This document shows positions 24,501 through 36,500 of a stretch of 64,000 bases of DNA, in pieces (the first letter of the stretch is position 1; each line of letters starts with the position of its first letter). The stretch lies in NCBI GenBank assembly GCA_003508835.1, contig PUFA01000082.1, positions 1,736,001 to 1,800,000 of the forward strand, in the 5' to 3' direction. The translations under genes were made by a program, and so were the position numbers. Under the pieces are notes generated by a model. The model had not been told where the DNA came from, searched no databases, and saw only the letters and a list, made by a program, of their open reading frames with translations. The DNA is from Eonycteris spelaea. Taxonomy: Eukaryota > Chordata > Mammalia > Chiroptera > Pteropodidae.

Positions 24501-27500
24501 AAGACGTGGTCTCCATGTCCGGTTTCTGACAGTGACGGTTCCTCTGCTGCATGAACTAGTTTAAATGAAAAGTCCTTTTCTTTTTCTTCTTTTTTATGTT
24601 CCTTGCTTCTTCACCATCATAGAGAAAAACAAAGGGCCTCCCGATGGACCTTTTTGGTATTTTTTTAATATATACTAACTTAGGAGAGCCCAAACAACGA
24701 ACCCTTTTGTTTCTCTGCTTAGCTAACATAATCTTTGTCTGTAAACTGAACACAGCTGCCTTGAATCCTCATGGCATTGTAACGTGTGGTTTAAATCTGA
24801 TTATCTGACCCCGGATGTCTCCTTATCTCTGTTCCCCCAGTTCCCTGCTGCACTTGCAGAAACCCTGACAGGTTTTCAAACAGGCAAAATGAGACGGATG
24901 TCATAAAACTGACACCTTTTAATTCTCCCTTTTGCCACTCCTAGCTTGGAAGGGCTCCCGTTTGCCCATTTTCTTTGCATTCCCTCATTTTCTTTGCCTC
25001 CCAGGCCAAGAGTCTGATTCAAAGAGGCCAGCCACGGGGTCCCTGGACCGCAGTTTGGTCTTTGAAAATGCTTGTCCCTCAAGATGTCATTTTTGACACT
25101 GAAAACAGCCGCTCTCCCACAGAACTGACTTGCTTCCAAAAGGTCATCCTCATTTCTGAAAGATTATAGGTAGCGGACGATTGATGTCATCACTTTGGTG
25201 GCTTTGGGGCCCATCTTCTCTCACAGGGGTTTTTATTGAGGCCTGTCAGAAGCACTAAAACCCCAAACCACAGATCCGCATTCAAAGACTGTGCATTCAG
25301 ACTTGCTTTTCTTTGGCACTGTGGGTGGTCTCCGTGCCCCGCAGCCCTTAGACGCCAGTATTGCGTTTTTCAGCAGGCACCACAGAAGTGTCACTGGCTA
25401 CATGGTCCCTCTAATTCACCCCTGAGGGGTCTGGCAGACTGATACTCCATTAGTGCTTCTTGGGAATATATTTCTGTGGCGTTCTTCTTATCTTATTATA
25501 CGTCTCATCCTATGGGCTTTTAATTTTTTCTCTGCGTAGGGGTGTTGTGCCAAGGCTGCAGGCGGTGGAAGCCACTGCTTACAGGTTTTCTTGAGAGACA
25601 GAAGTGGAGCAGGAAGCCAGCCCTTTCTTTTTCCGGAAGGCAGGATTTACTCATGTCGTCAGAAGGAAACCTGCACGTCTGTGTCAGCGCCGATGCGCTA
25701 ACCTGTTTTGCTGAATGTAAATTTTGCACGTGAAGGCGAGGTGCTTGGTAGACGTGATAAAAAGGTCACGTGGGTTCCTTAAACTTTTGCTTTTTCCCTT
25801 AGATAAAGCCAATTCACCTACGTTCGAATCCACTGTCTAAATATAATCAGCAACTGTGGCTGACGTGCGTTGTGGAGTTGGACCACTCGAAAGGTATGAA
25901 GCCTGGAGGCCGGGTAAGACTTTCCTTCGTACAGAGCGCCGTGCTCTAAAAGCTGAACGCTTTCAAATCTTGCAACAAATGATCGAAGATGGATTGCAAG
26001 GATAGTCTTTATCCTTTATAAGAGCGACAAACTGGAAGCCCCTTAAATGTCCGCCAGTGGCTTTGGGGCACATCTTCTGTCACAGGGCGTTTCACTGAGG
26101 CCTGCCGCAAGTGCTGACACCTGACGCAGCCCTCGGGGTGCTGCTGGGGCGCTGGTCCGCTGGTCAGGGGCCGCGGGCTGTGCACGCTGCTGCGCAGTGG
26201 GGTTCTGACAAGGAATTAAGTCCTGGCAGTATCCGGAGACATTGTGACCTTTTGGTTGTCACAGCTGGGGAGAACGGGCTGCCACTGGCATCTAACGGGT
26301 GGCGACCAGGGATGCTGCTAAACATTCTACAAAGCACAGGGCAGACCCCACCGAAAAGGCTTATCTGACCCCAAAATATCAGAGGTGCGGAGACTGAAGA
26401 ACCCCTCCCCGAAGCAGCCACAGTTGATAAGGAATTGTCTCCATTCACGTGGAATGGCACTGGTTATAGACTGTCCCTGGGAGGACGGAGAAGGCGGTCA
26501 CCCACTTCATTTTCTACATTCTGTGGTTCAGGTGAAGAGCTTCGATTGGGAAATAATTTGAAGAGAACCCTACGGCCATAGTAAATTAAGTGGAACAAAA
26601 TGCACATTACACAATAAAAAACCCCTTTTGTAACACTTTAAGAAGATAAATCTGATATCACTGTGTATTTATAGACCTAGAAAATGATCTGGGAGGGGCT
26701 CCCGCGCACGATCGTGGTTACCTCTGGGCGGGGTCTGTTATACGTGCTTGATGCCATTTTCATATTTTTTATATTATATGATTTCATGAGCATATAATCA
26801 GAAAAATAATAAATTGTGTAATCAGAAAAATGAACTTTTATTGGTATAAGTTAGATTAAAAGTGTAGGAAAGAAAAAGTAATGTTTCATTAGCCTTGAAG
26901 TGTTTGTCCTTTTGCCGAAATGCAACTGGCACATCTGGAGTGTGGGTCTTGGCGCGGGTCCCCAGCCGAAGCGGCTGCACGTAGAAGCTGACGGACAGAA
27001 AGGCTCCACTCTGCTGGCGCAGGTGCCGAGGTGGCCGGAGACCCTCCTGCGTCATCTCAGCACCCGGCAGGCGCCTCGGCTGCACTGTGCCCGCCGTGGC
27101 CTGACTCTGGTTTCTTTCTTTCGTAGAAACGTACAGTCAGGTAAGCTTCCCCATGACTGTTGAAGTGAGTGGGGTGGCTCAAGATGGAACCACACGTTCA
27201 TTAACAGCAGAGTGCACAACCGGACAAGGACCCTCACGTGCGCAGGGGTGAGTGGGCTGGGCGGCCCCTGGTTCGTCATGCCGCGCGATCACGGACCTGC
27301 CTCTTGAGTAAAAGGTTGAGTCAGACTAAGGATGGTGTGGAAAACTCGCCTCACTTTATGGGCCGGTAATCTCACGGATGCTCAAACATACACGCATGCT
27401 TGCACACGTGGACACGCTCATGCACACACGTGCACAAACACGTAAACAGACGCACTGACACACACACACTGAGCGCGTGCGATACCTGCTTTTACTGTTT

Positions 27501-30500
27501 GTACAGCTTACTGCCTGCCGTGTCCGTAGGTGACTGTTGGTGGCCCCCGTCACACACGTCTGCCACAGTTCCGTGGTCGTTTTTGGGGCTCAGGGTGGCT
27601 CCCCACGTGTGGTGAATGCCCAGATCCGTCTGGGGGCTGAGGCCCAGGCCTCGCAGAGGCAGGGCTGCTGCTTATGCACCTGCTTGCGGGCGCCGTGGGG
27701 GGCCGTGGGCAGGAAACCCGACGGCCCGGTGGGACCGGAGCCCTCACCCTCGGTCTTGGCGGCGCCATAACGGGCAGGAGCGGAGGAGTCAGACAGAGGT
27801 CCCTGCTGTGGCGGAGAGGCCCTGTGAGGAGCCCGGTCGCGGGAGTACGTGGCGGGGAGGGCGTGCGTCTGACGCAGGGTGAGGACAGTGGTGTCCCTGC
27901 TGGGCCGCATGCCAGGCGCTTCCTGGACGTCACCCCGTTCAGCCCTCACCGCAGGCCTGTGGAGCAGGATCTGTCATTGGAGCCCATTCTGTACAAGAAG
28001 GAACCGCGGCTCGGGGAGGTCAGAGGTGGTGAGGGAAGGGCCGGGGCTGCAGCCACACACGGCCCGGGTGGCGCTGAGGCGCACCGGCCGGTGTGTCCCC
28101 GAGGCGGTTCGCAGGTGGGCGGCCTCCCGCCCAGTGGCCGCGCTCCCGCCCTGCTGTTGGCGCTGAGGCTCCTGATGCGGGTGAGAACCCCAGCCTGAAG
28201 GGGACAGGCCATCGGGAAGGCCCGACGGCGTCGCTGCCGCGTCCCATCCCCGCGCAGTGGCCCTCACGTGCCCGCCCTGTCGGGTGGACCAGGAAGCACC
28301 ACAGCGAGGGGCCCCGCGTCTGCCTCCGTGTCCGCGGTGCTGGGTGCGGACCAACCTGGTTCCCACCGCGTGAAGTGGGGGCCACGCCTTCCCTGCCTGT
28401 CCCTGGTGCGTGGTGAAGACCGAGGTGAATGTCGTGTGACAGCGTGTGGTGCCCGCACAACCCCGCGTGCCTGCAGCAGGTGCCGAAGAGACGGGGTCGC
28501 CAGCTGTGGCGTCTGCAGGGCCCGCCGCATGAGCAGCAGCCTGCCCCTCCGTCCCCAGGCGGACGGCCGGGGTCCGGCCTCAGCAGCTGGCATTGCTGTT
28601 TCCTGAACTAAGCAGGCGATGACAGGTGTCGGTGACTTGACCCTGAGCCTGGTGTGACTGATCTTGGTGTTTTGTCTGGGACCCGGGTGTTTCCCAGGAC
28701 ACGGGACTTAATGCTTTAACGGGGACATCTCAGGCCCACGGGGACGAGTTGGCCGCCCTGCCTGGAGCCTGTGCCTTGTGTAGAGCCAGGCTGCCCGCGA
28801 GGCCACTGGCCTGCGCTGCTGCTTGGTGGGACACGCCCCATACTGTGCACCGTGACAGTGGCCTTTGGGCAACACAGTGGTTTCTCCCTCCCCTGTCGGT
28901 GGCCTGACTTCAGTTTACATTGTGTCGCTGTTGGGAACTTCTCTTCTGTGGTTCTCTTTCTGCTCAGGTCCCTCCCTAGCCCTGTGAGGAGCATTGCCTT
29001 GACTTAAAAAAATGGAGTGTTTTGTTACAGAGACTGACGTTGACACCCTTTTGTATTACCTGCTTTTGGTGTAAACAAAAGACGTGGCCTAGCGCAGGTG
29101 GCATGGTTGTCTGCACCTCGCAGTGAGAAGGCTGCAGGTCTCTCACGAAGTGATCGTCGGGTGCTTCGTAGTCAGCCTGTGCACCACGGCTTGAACTTGG
29201 GGTCCCCAGACCCTCAGATGGTTTCACTGTAGCTTTTAAACTTGAAGATGGGTACAGCCTGAGGTATACCTCTTTTGTTAGTTGAACACATCCTGTAAAT
29301 CCAGGCAGGTTCTTAACGTGTAAGAAGTGCTTTGCTACTCAGCTCAGATAGGTTCATGTGTGTAAACTGGCTGTCGCTCCGAGTCCTTAGCTGCCCCTTC
29401 CCGTGCATCACCCCATGACCGTCGGAGATGGGAGGTCGATTTGGTTTTGGTGCGACCGGGCCCCAACTCACGTGCCCTGTGAGCAGGTGGCCAGTACACA
29501 CGAGGGAAGAGAAACCGCAGCTCAGATGTAGTGGAAATAGCAGTGGACTCATGTTCCAGCCCTGGGAGAGCCGGGCCAGCGGTCCCCCGGCCCATGGCGG
29601 TGGGCCGCGGCGCAGGCACCGTCTGGCGTGGCGTCCTGGAGAGGTTCTGACATGGACCTTCGTGTTGGCTTCATGCCGTGTGCTCACCTTTTCTCCACCA
29701 CCTTTCCTGTCCCTTGGGTCAGCAGCCCCCTCTCCGCCACTGTCCTGTTACCCTCTCAGGGCCTCTTGTGGTCACTCAGAGCTGTTTTCCTGCCCTGGCC
29801 TCAGGCATGCCTGGCTTGGGAAGCCTGTGGTCAGTAGTAGGAGTGACTGTGCCCTGTTGAGCCACAACACTGACAGGTGCCCCCAGGAAGCCGTAGAACT
29901 GCTTTAGGGCAGAGAGAGGCCCTCTGATGGCGCCTCCCTCAGGGACCCAGAGGACTTCTGAAGGGGCGTGCTGGCTGGGCCGGCATGGTGGGCAGAGCTT
30001 TGCAGTCTCTGCTGGCCTGGCCACAAGTACACAGCCGTGTCCCTGTGCCACCGTGAAAAGAGGAGACCTGAGGAGACCTGACGCTTGATTCTAAAGGACG
30101 AAAGGAAGGGGCTCTTGGCAGGGACGTGAACACACACACCCATGTGAGCACATCAGCTGTGGTTCTCACAGCCTCTGCCGTGGCTGCGTCCTGACCTCCT
30201 AATGGATTTCAGGGGCCTCCGCGTCGGGAGCGACAGGCTAATCGGGGCCAAGGAGAACGTGTCATCCACTGTGTGTCCTCGCAGCAGCTGCCGAGGGGTC
30301 TGGCTTGTGTCTCCACTCACTGCCCCGTGCCCCAGAGTTTGTAGGAATGTCAGGGTGTGTCACGCTGTGAGCTTTTTCATGCACGTCCATATTATTTTAA
30401 ATCACCCAAAGCAGAAAGTCTAATGACTATAAATTATATATTATTTGTTTCCAAAAGTGCCTCTTTGAGTCTTTCTTTCTAAGAACTGTTTTTGGCTGGC

Positions 30501-33500
30501 ATCTGAATTTTTCTGGGCTTCTGGCAAGCTCCCTGGAGATGATCGGTTCTGATTGTCTGTTGTTGAAATGTGTAACTGCACGGGTCAGTGGGTGGGAGAG
30601 TGAGTCCAGCGTGCTTTAAAGACACAAAGCCTCGTGTGTGTTTGCAGAAGTGTGCAGAGATCGTCGTGGCTCACCTCGGCTACTTGAATTACACTCAGTA
30701 CATGGTGACGGTGGGGTTCGAACACCTGGACGTGCCCGTCAAGGAGATGAACTTTACAGTGAGTACGCCCGCTGACCTCGCGTGTCCGCGTGGTTCATTC
30801 GTTTAGCTCCCATTCTTCTGACGAGTGACTGAAGTAACCCAGCATCGAAATGATGTCATTTTGGACAGTGAAAGACGTATGCAGTTTTCAAAAATTAAAG
30901 GAAAACCACAGTTTTTTTAAGGATATGGAACCAGTAGCTTAAAGAGAGCGTGAAATTGGAAAACCTTCGCAGTGTTCTGAGGTGGAGGACGGAGAGAAGA
31001 GATTGCTGGGCCAGTGGAAGGTCATTAAGAGGCTACCAGATGAGCAGGGCTTCCTGCCCTGCCCCTGGGAGCGGCTTTTATCAGGCCTGCCCGAGTGACA
31101 CATTGGCCTTTGTGTCCCCTAAAATCAACCTCCTCGTTCCTTCTACTTACTGAGAGTCAGCATAGCCACTGATTCTAGAGCGCTTCATCACCCCCGAAAG
31201 AAGCCTGTTAGTATTCATCTCCTGTTCTCCCCTCTCCCAGCCCCCAGCCATCACTCATCTTTCTGTCCCTACGGATTTGCCTCTTCTGGACCTTTCTGCC
31301 TGTTCTGGACATCTCATATGAATGCAGTCACACAGCATGTGGTCTTTTGTGAGTGACTTCTTTCACTAAGCATAACATTTTCAAAGTCCATCCATGCTAT
31401 TACAGATATCAGTACTTCATTCTTTTTTTTTTTTTGCCAGATGATATTTCACTGTGGGAACAGTGCATTTTGTGCATCCATTCATCAGTTGATGGGCATT
31501 TGATTTGTTCCCTTTTTGGCTATTCCGAATAATGCTGCTGTGAACATTTTAGTAAAGAAAACTGTCTAGAAGCTGTCTCTGGGTGGTGGGCTTAAAGTTT
31601 AATCTTAAAGTTTAATTTTTTCTCTTTCCTGTTTTTCATAATGAGTTCTCATTGCTTTTATAATCAAAAGAGAAAAAAAAAAAAAAAAAAAGCTCCTAAG
31701 GCAACTGCTATGTGAAGGGGAAGTCCAGGATACATTCTAGCCTTTCTCAGAAGGTTAGCTATGGAAGAGCTGGCTGCCTTAGAGAATTGCAGAGTAATGT
31801 TGTTTCTAGCTTATATTGAGACACAATAAGAAATTACCCTTACGCAGAGTGTTTCTTTATCTTCTATAAAATTGCTCTTAGAGACAGTATCCATTATGTT
31901 GTGAACTTTGATCTAAACCTCCAGATGGAATTCCCTTTTGTCCACATGTTCTGACTCCTTTTATCAGAGAGTGAGAGCTATAAACGCATCGCATTTCTCT
32001 TTTAGTATTAGATGCTAGACATTTCAGAAATAAGCTTTTATGCTGAATTGCAGTAATTATGATATCCTGGTCCAGGTTTCTGCTATAATTATTTACCCTC
32101 TTTCTTGACAATTTTACCATTTATAAAACTTTAAAAATTGTTTCTCTCAAATCTGGCTTTTTAAAATTATCATTAGAACTACCTTTATTCCTTTTTGGAA
32201 GTGAACAATGTATATGGAATAAAGTACATCTTAAAGTATGGTAGTGATACTATTACACACTTACCAGAATGACTAAAATGAAAAAAGATGAGGTAATGCC
32301 ACATTGGCCAGGGCGTGGGGCACCCAGAGCTCTCCTGCCCTGCCTGTGAACGTGCGAATTAACACAGTGGACATGCAGGCATATGTTGCCCAAAAGACAT
32401 GCATTTAGATGTTCACATCACAGCAGCGCAATTCTCAGTAGCTCCAAATTGTGAACTGCTTTGCTCATCAACAGGAGACTGAACACACAGATTGTGCTAT
32501 ATTCCTATAATGGAGTATTATGCAGCAGTGAGAATGAATGATTACAGCTCCGTGCAACATCAGGGATGACTTTATAAGCACATGTCGGATGAAATAAGCC
32601 AACTACAAAATAGTACATGGCGTATGAGTCTATTTATATAAATTACAGAACGGGCACAGCGAATCTGTGCTGTCAAATCAGAATTAGCGTTGGTGGGTTA
32701 GTGGCTCGAAGGGGCCAGAACAAGAGGGGCTTCTGGAATGCCGTGAGCTTCTTGATCAGAACCTGGGGTATGCAGTTTGTGACAGTTCATGGGGCTGTAC
32801 ACAAGGCTATGTACGTGGTTTTTGGTAAGTGTACTATCTTTTAGTACAGACACAAAGCATGGGGTGCGCTTTAAAAGTCGGAGCTCATCAGGGTTGCTGC
32901 CTGTGTGACCATGCACATTTCTTCAGGCGGTCCCTGCTGCTTCGACAGACGTTGACTTTTGAGAGTTTCTGTGCCTTTTGCTCGGCATCTCCTTGGAAAT
33001 CTTTGGCGTTTGGAGTTTTGAGTTCTGCGCTCTCAAAGTCAGGAGTCCATTCTCACTGTATGGGGTGGTGCCCTTGGCTCTTCTATAAGGGCTCCGGGGC
33101 CACGTGGTCACCTTCTCTTGGATGTCACCATTTGTTTCACTGGCCAGGTCTTCCTCCTCGAGGAGAGTGAAGTTCAGGATGAAAATTACCGTAGTTGCTT
33201 CTTCAACCTGCTGGCATAGAGCCAGGGCAAGCTCAGAGCATTCGGACGCTCTGTTTTCAGCAGAACGTGTCTGTTCCTTGCCATGCTTTTCTTCAGATTT
33301 TTTACTTGGGATTCATTGAGCTCTTGGATTTGTGAATTTATAATGTTCATCAAATTTGCAAACATTTGGGCTAGTATTTCTTCAAATATTTTTTCTATTC
33401 TTCTGCCCCTTTCCCCACACCCACAGAAATTCAAGGATTCCAAATATACAGCTCTCAAGCTCCTTGAAGTTGCCTCGTGGATTACGATGCCGTTTCATTT

Positions 33501-36500
33501 GTCCGCTCTCATTCTAGATCGTTGCTGTCGCTGTCCTCACGTTCACTAGTCTCTGTATATCCACCTCGCAGTTCTCTGCTTCATGTGTTCCGTCTTTCCT
33601 TTAGCTTCTGGACGTCCTTATCTGCTACTTCTGTCAGTGACTTCTGGGTCAGTTTCGATTGATTCATTTTCTCCTCATTATGGGTCATGTTTTCTTGCTT
33701 TTTTACATGTCTGGTATTTTTGACACTGCAAGACGTTGTTGATTATTAGGTCTTCTATCCTTATAAGTATTCTTGAGCTTCATTCAGGGGTATTGTAAAA
33801 TTACTTGGAAATGGTTCGATCTTTTCAGGTCTTGCTTTTAAACTTCACTAGGCTGGACCAAAGCGGCAGTAAGTCTGAGGCTGATTTTCCCCTCACTGAG
33901 GTAAAGCCATCGGAGCAAACTGCCCAGCGCCCCGTTTTCCTCTCTGCTGGGGGAGCAGGCACTGTTGCTGGCCCCCATGAGTGCCCGTGAGCCTCTGGGG
34001 ACTTCTCCCAACCTCAGGTGGTGTACTCACACTCACACACCAGTCAGTCCCTCAGGTGGGGAGTGAGGCCGAAACCCTCTCTGTACAGCCCTCCCCTCAG
34101 TGCTCTGTTTCGTGACTTGGAGCTGACGAATTGTCACCCTGGATTCCCAGCGGGGTGTTCACGGCCCTGGGAGACCACAAGGCTCAGCGTGGTTCCCCCA
34201 GGATTGGCACCCGGAGAGTACACCTCCTTTGCATCAGCCAGAGATGATGTTTTATTGCCTCGTGTCCAGTGTCGTGTGTGTGTGTGTGTTTCTAGGGTCT
34301 GTAAGTCTGCATCTATTCCGAAGTGGATTTTTTAAACTCCTTAGATGATTTTCTCTCACCGAATGAAATGATGGGGCTCATTGGCCCAGCACAGTGCAGT
34401 GTTCTGGGGTCTGGTGGCGAGTCTGGCTGGTGACAGGTCGGAAGGCTACTGCTTCTGCCCGCCATTGGCGTGTGGTGCCTGTGTCCTCGGCTCTGTTGGG
34501 TGCACTACTGTCAGCGTGAGAACTGACAACTAATTCCACTATGTTTTTTGGTTTCAGATTCCTATTTATATGTTTCACTTCATCTTTTTTTAAGAACATC
34601 CTACCTATTCGCAGTTTCGCTTCTTGAAAAAAAATGTTTCTTTTCATGGCAAGCCTGGCTTTCTCTTATAAAGAGATTGACAATGTTGACTCATCGAGAT
34701 TTAAAAGCCAAATGCTCTTATTACGATCATAGAATCATTTCTCTTCCAGATTCATCATTAATATAACACCATTTAAAACTATTTTCGACTCTTGGTAATT
34801 AAGATTTTCAAAGTCTGTATTCTTTAATATAAAAATGAAATGTACTACTAAGTGTTAAAATGTTAGAACGTGTACGAAAGCATAAGGAAAGAGCATTGTC
34901 CGTCACCCGCAGCCTCGCCTGCAGGAATAACTGTCCCTGGCCGTCCGGTGCACTTCCTTGTGGAGGCACGTGTTTTTCACGTTGCGTCCCCGTTCTCCCT
35001 TCCAGTGGAAGACGTACGACTCTGCGTTTTCCAAGCTGGAGGTCTGGTTCCGGTTCGTCTTCGTGGTGCTCACCGTCATCGTTACCGTAAGTGCCGTTCC
35101 CCTGACGGGGGCAAAGTCAGTCGATGAACTGTGACCGTCAAAGTGCAACCCTCATGGGAGACTCCTGAGCTCCGAGAGCTCCGTCCGGTGCTGACGGGTG
35201 TTGCTGAGCGTCCTGTCTGCCTGTGAGGACGCTGCAGTGTGTCCTTTCGCAGGGGCGTCTGTGCAGTGCGGTGCTAATGACAGATCCCTGACCTGCAGGC
35301 AAACTCTCCCCAGCGCGCAGTGACAAGTGCCGGTGTCCACAAGCTTAGAGGGACATGCTCGCCCTTCACGCACAGGCCGCGCCCGCGGAGGCTGGTCTGT
35401 GAGGGCGGGAGCTCGTGAGCTGGAGGAGGAGAACGCGTGCCTCTCAGTGACTCGGTGCCATCTGGGGGTGGGCTTCTTCCTGCATCGGCCGCCGGCTCCG
35501 TGCTGACACAGATCGAGTGACTTTTAGGAGACGTGTCCCTCTTTGCAGTGGTAGCCACGCCCATCCCCACCCAACGAGCACTTGGTGCCTCACAGACTAA
35601 CCAGAAGGACACAGGCTCATGGGGGCACGTGGGAAAGTGGCAGCCTGTGGCGACCCGGGACCCGATGTGGACAGAGGGCGGGACACACAGAGCTGGGGAC
35701 GGGTCACACCCGGGCTTCCTGCAGTGAGCTCGCCGCAGGACAGTGGAGGGCCACCATTTACGTTTGGTCAGTCAGATGTCCTTGCTGTTTCTCGAAGCAT
35801 CTCTGGGGCCTGGGGTGCTGCTGTCACACTCCGGGACTCAGAGCTGGCACCCAGGGCCCTGTGTTTTTAAACAAGAGAAACGGTCTGAGCCTGACATAGA
35901 TTGCGGAGATAATGCGTTGGTGTGGGCAGTCCAGTCGCCTAGAAAAGTATGGGCTTGTGTTGGGTTATAGGAAAAACGAAGAACAGAGCAGAAGAGGACC
36001 CCAGGCGTAAAAATCACAAGCCGTGCAGTGTTGTAAAGCAGTTGGAAGACACCCATCCCGGTGGGCCACTGCACCTCCTTCCGGGGGTTTGACACAAGCT
36101 CTGCCCGTGGTCGTGGGCCGTGGCCCCGGGGCTGCTCCCCGGGGAGCCTGCCGCCCTCCGCGGGTGCTGGTGTTGTCCGTAAATGCGCTGCTGGCGCGGG
36201 TGGCCCGGGCCCCGGGGAGGTCCTTCTCTGTGCGGCTCCATCCCATTCCTTGTCCCCCCAGCCCGACGGGGACAGCTGTGACCCTCTGATCCGGGTCCCC
36301 TTTGCAGCAGCTCACCGTCCTGCTCTCAGTGGTCAGTTCTACAAGGGTTGACTCAGAGGTCACGGCTGGCACGATGCCCGTTGGCTGGGGCAGGCTTACG
36401 GTGATACTGCGCCAGGCGGGAGCCGAGACCGTGACCGTGACCGATCTGGTTTGCAGTGGCTGTTTGGGCACTCCCTGCGGAAGTTTTCCATGAGGGACTG

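Larger units (their letters stand above)
30759..35005 (+). other. TMEM181: TMEM181 intron 6
   Basis: 4.2 kb and AT-rich. It holds three L1 fragments in alternating orientation and an A-tailed retroposon end. A short GT repeat lies near 34.28 kb. Confidence 0.7.
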
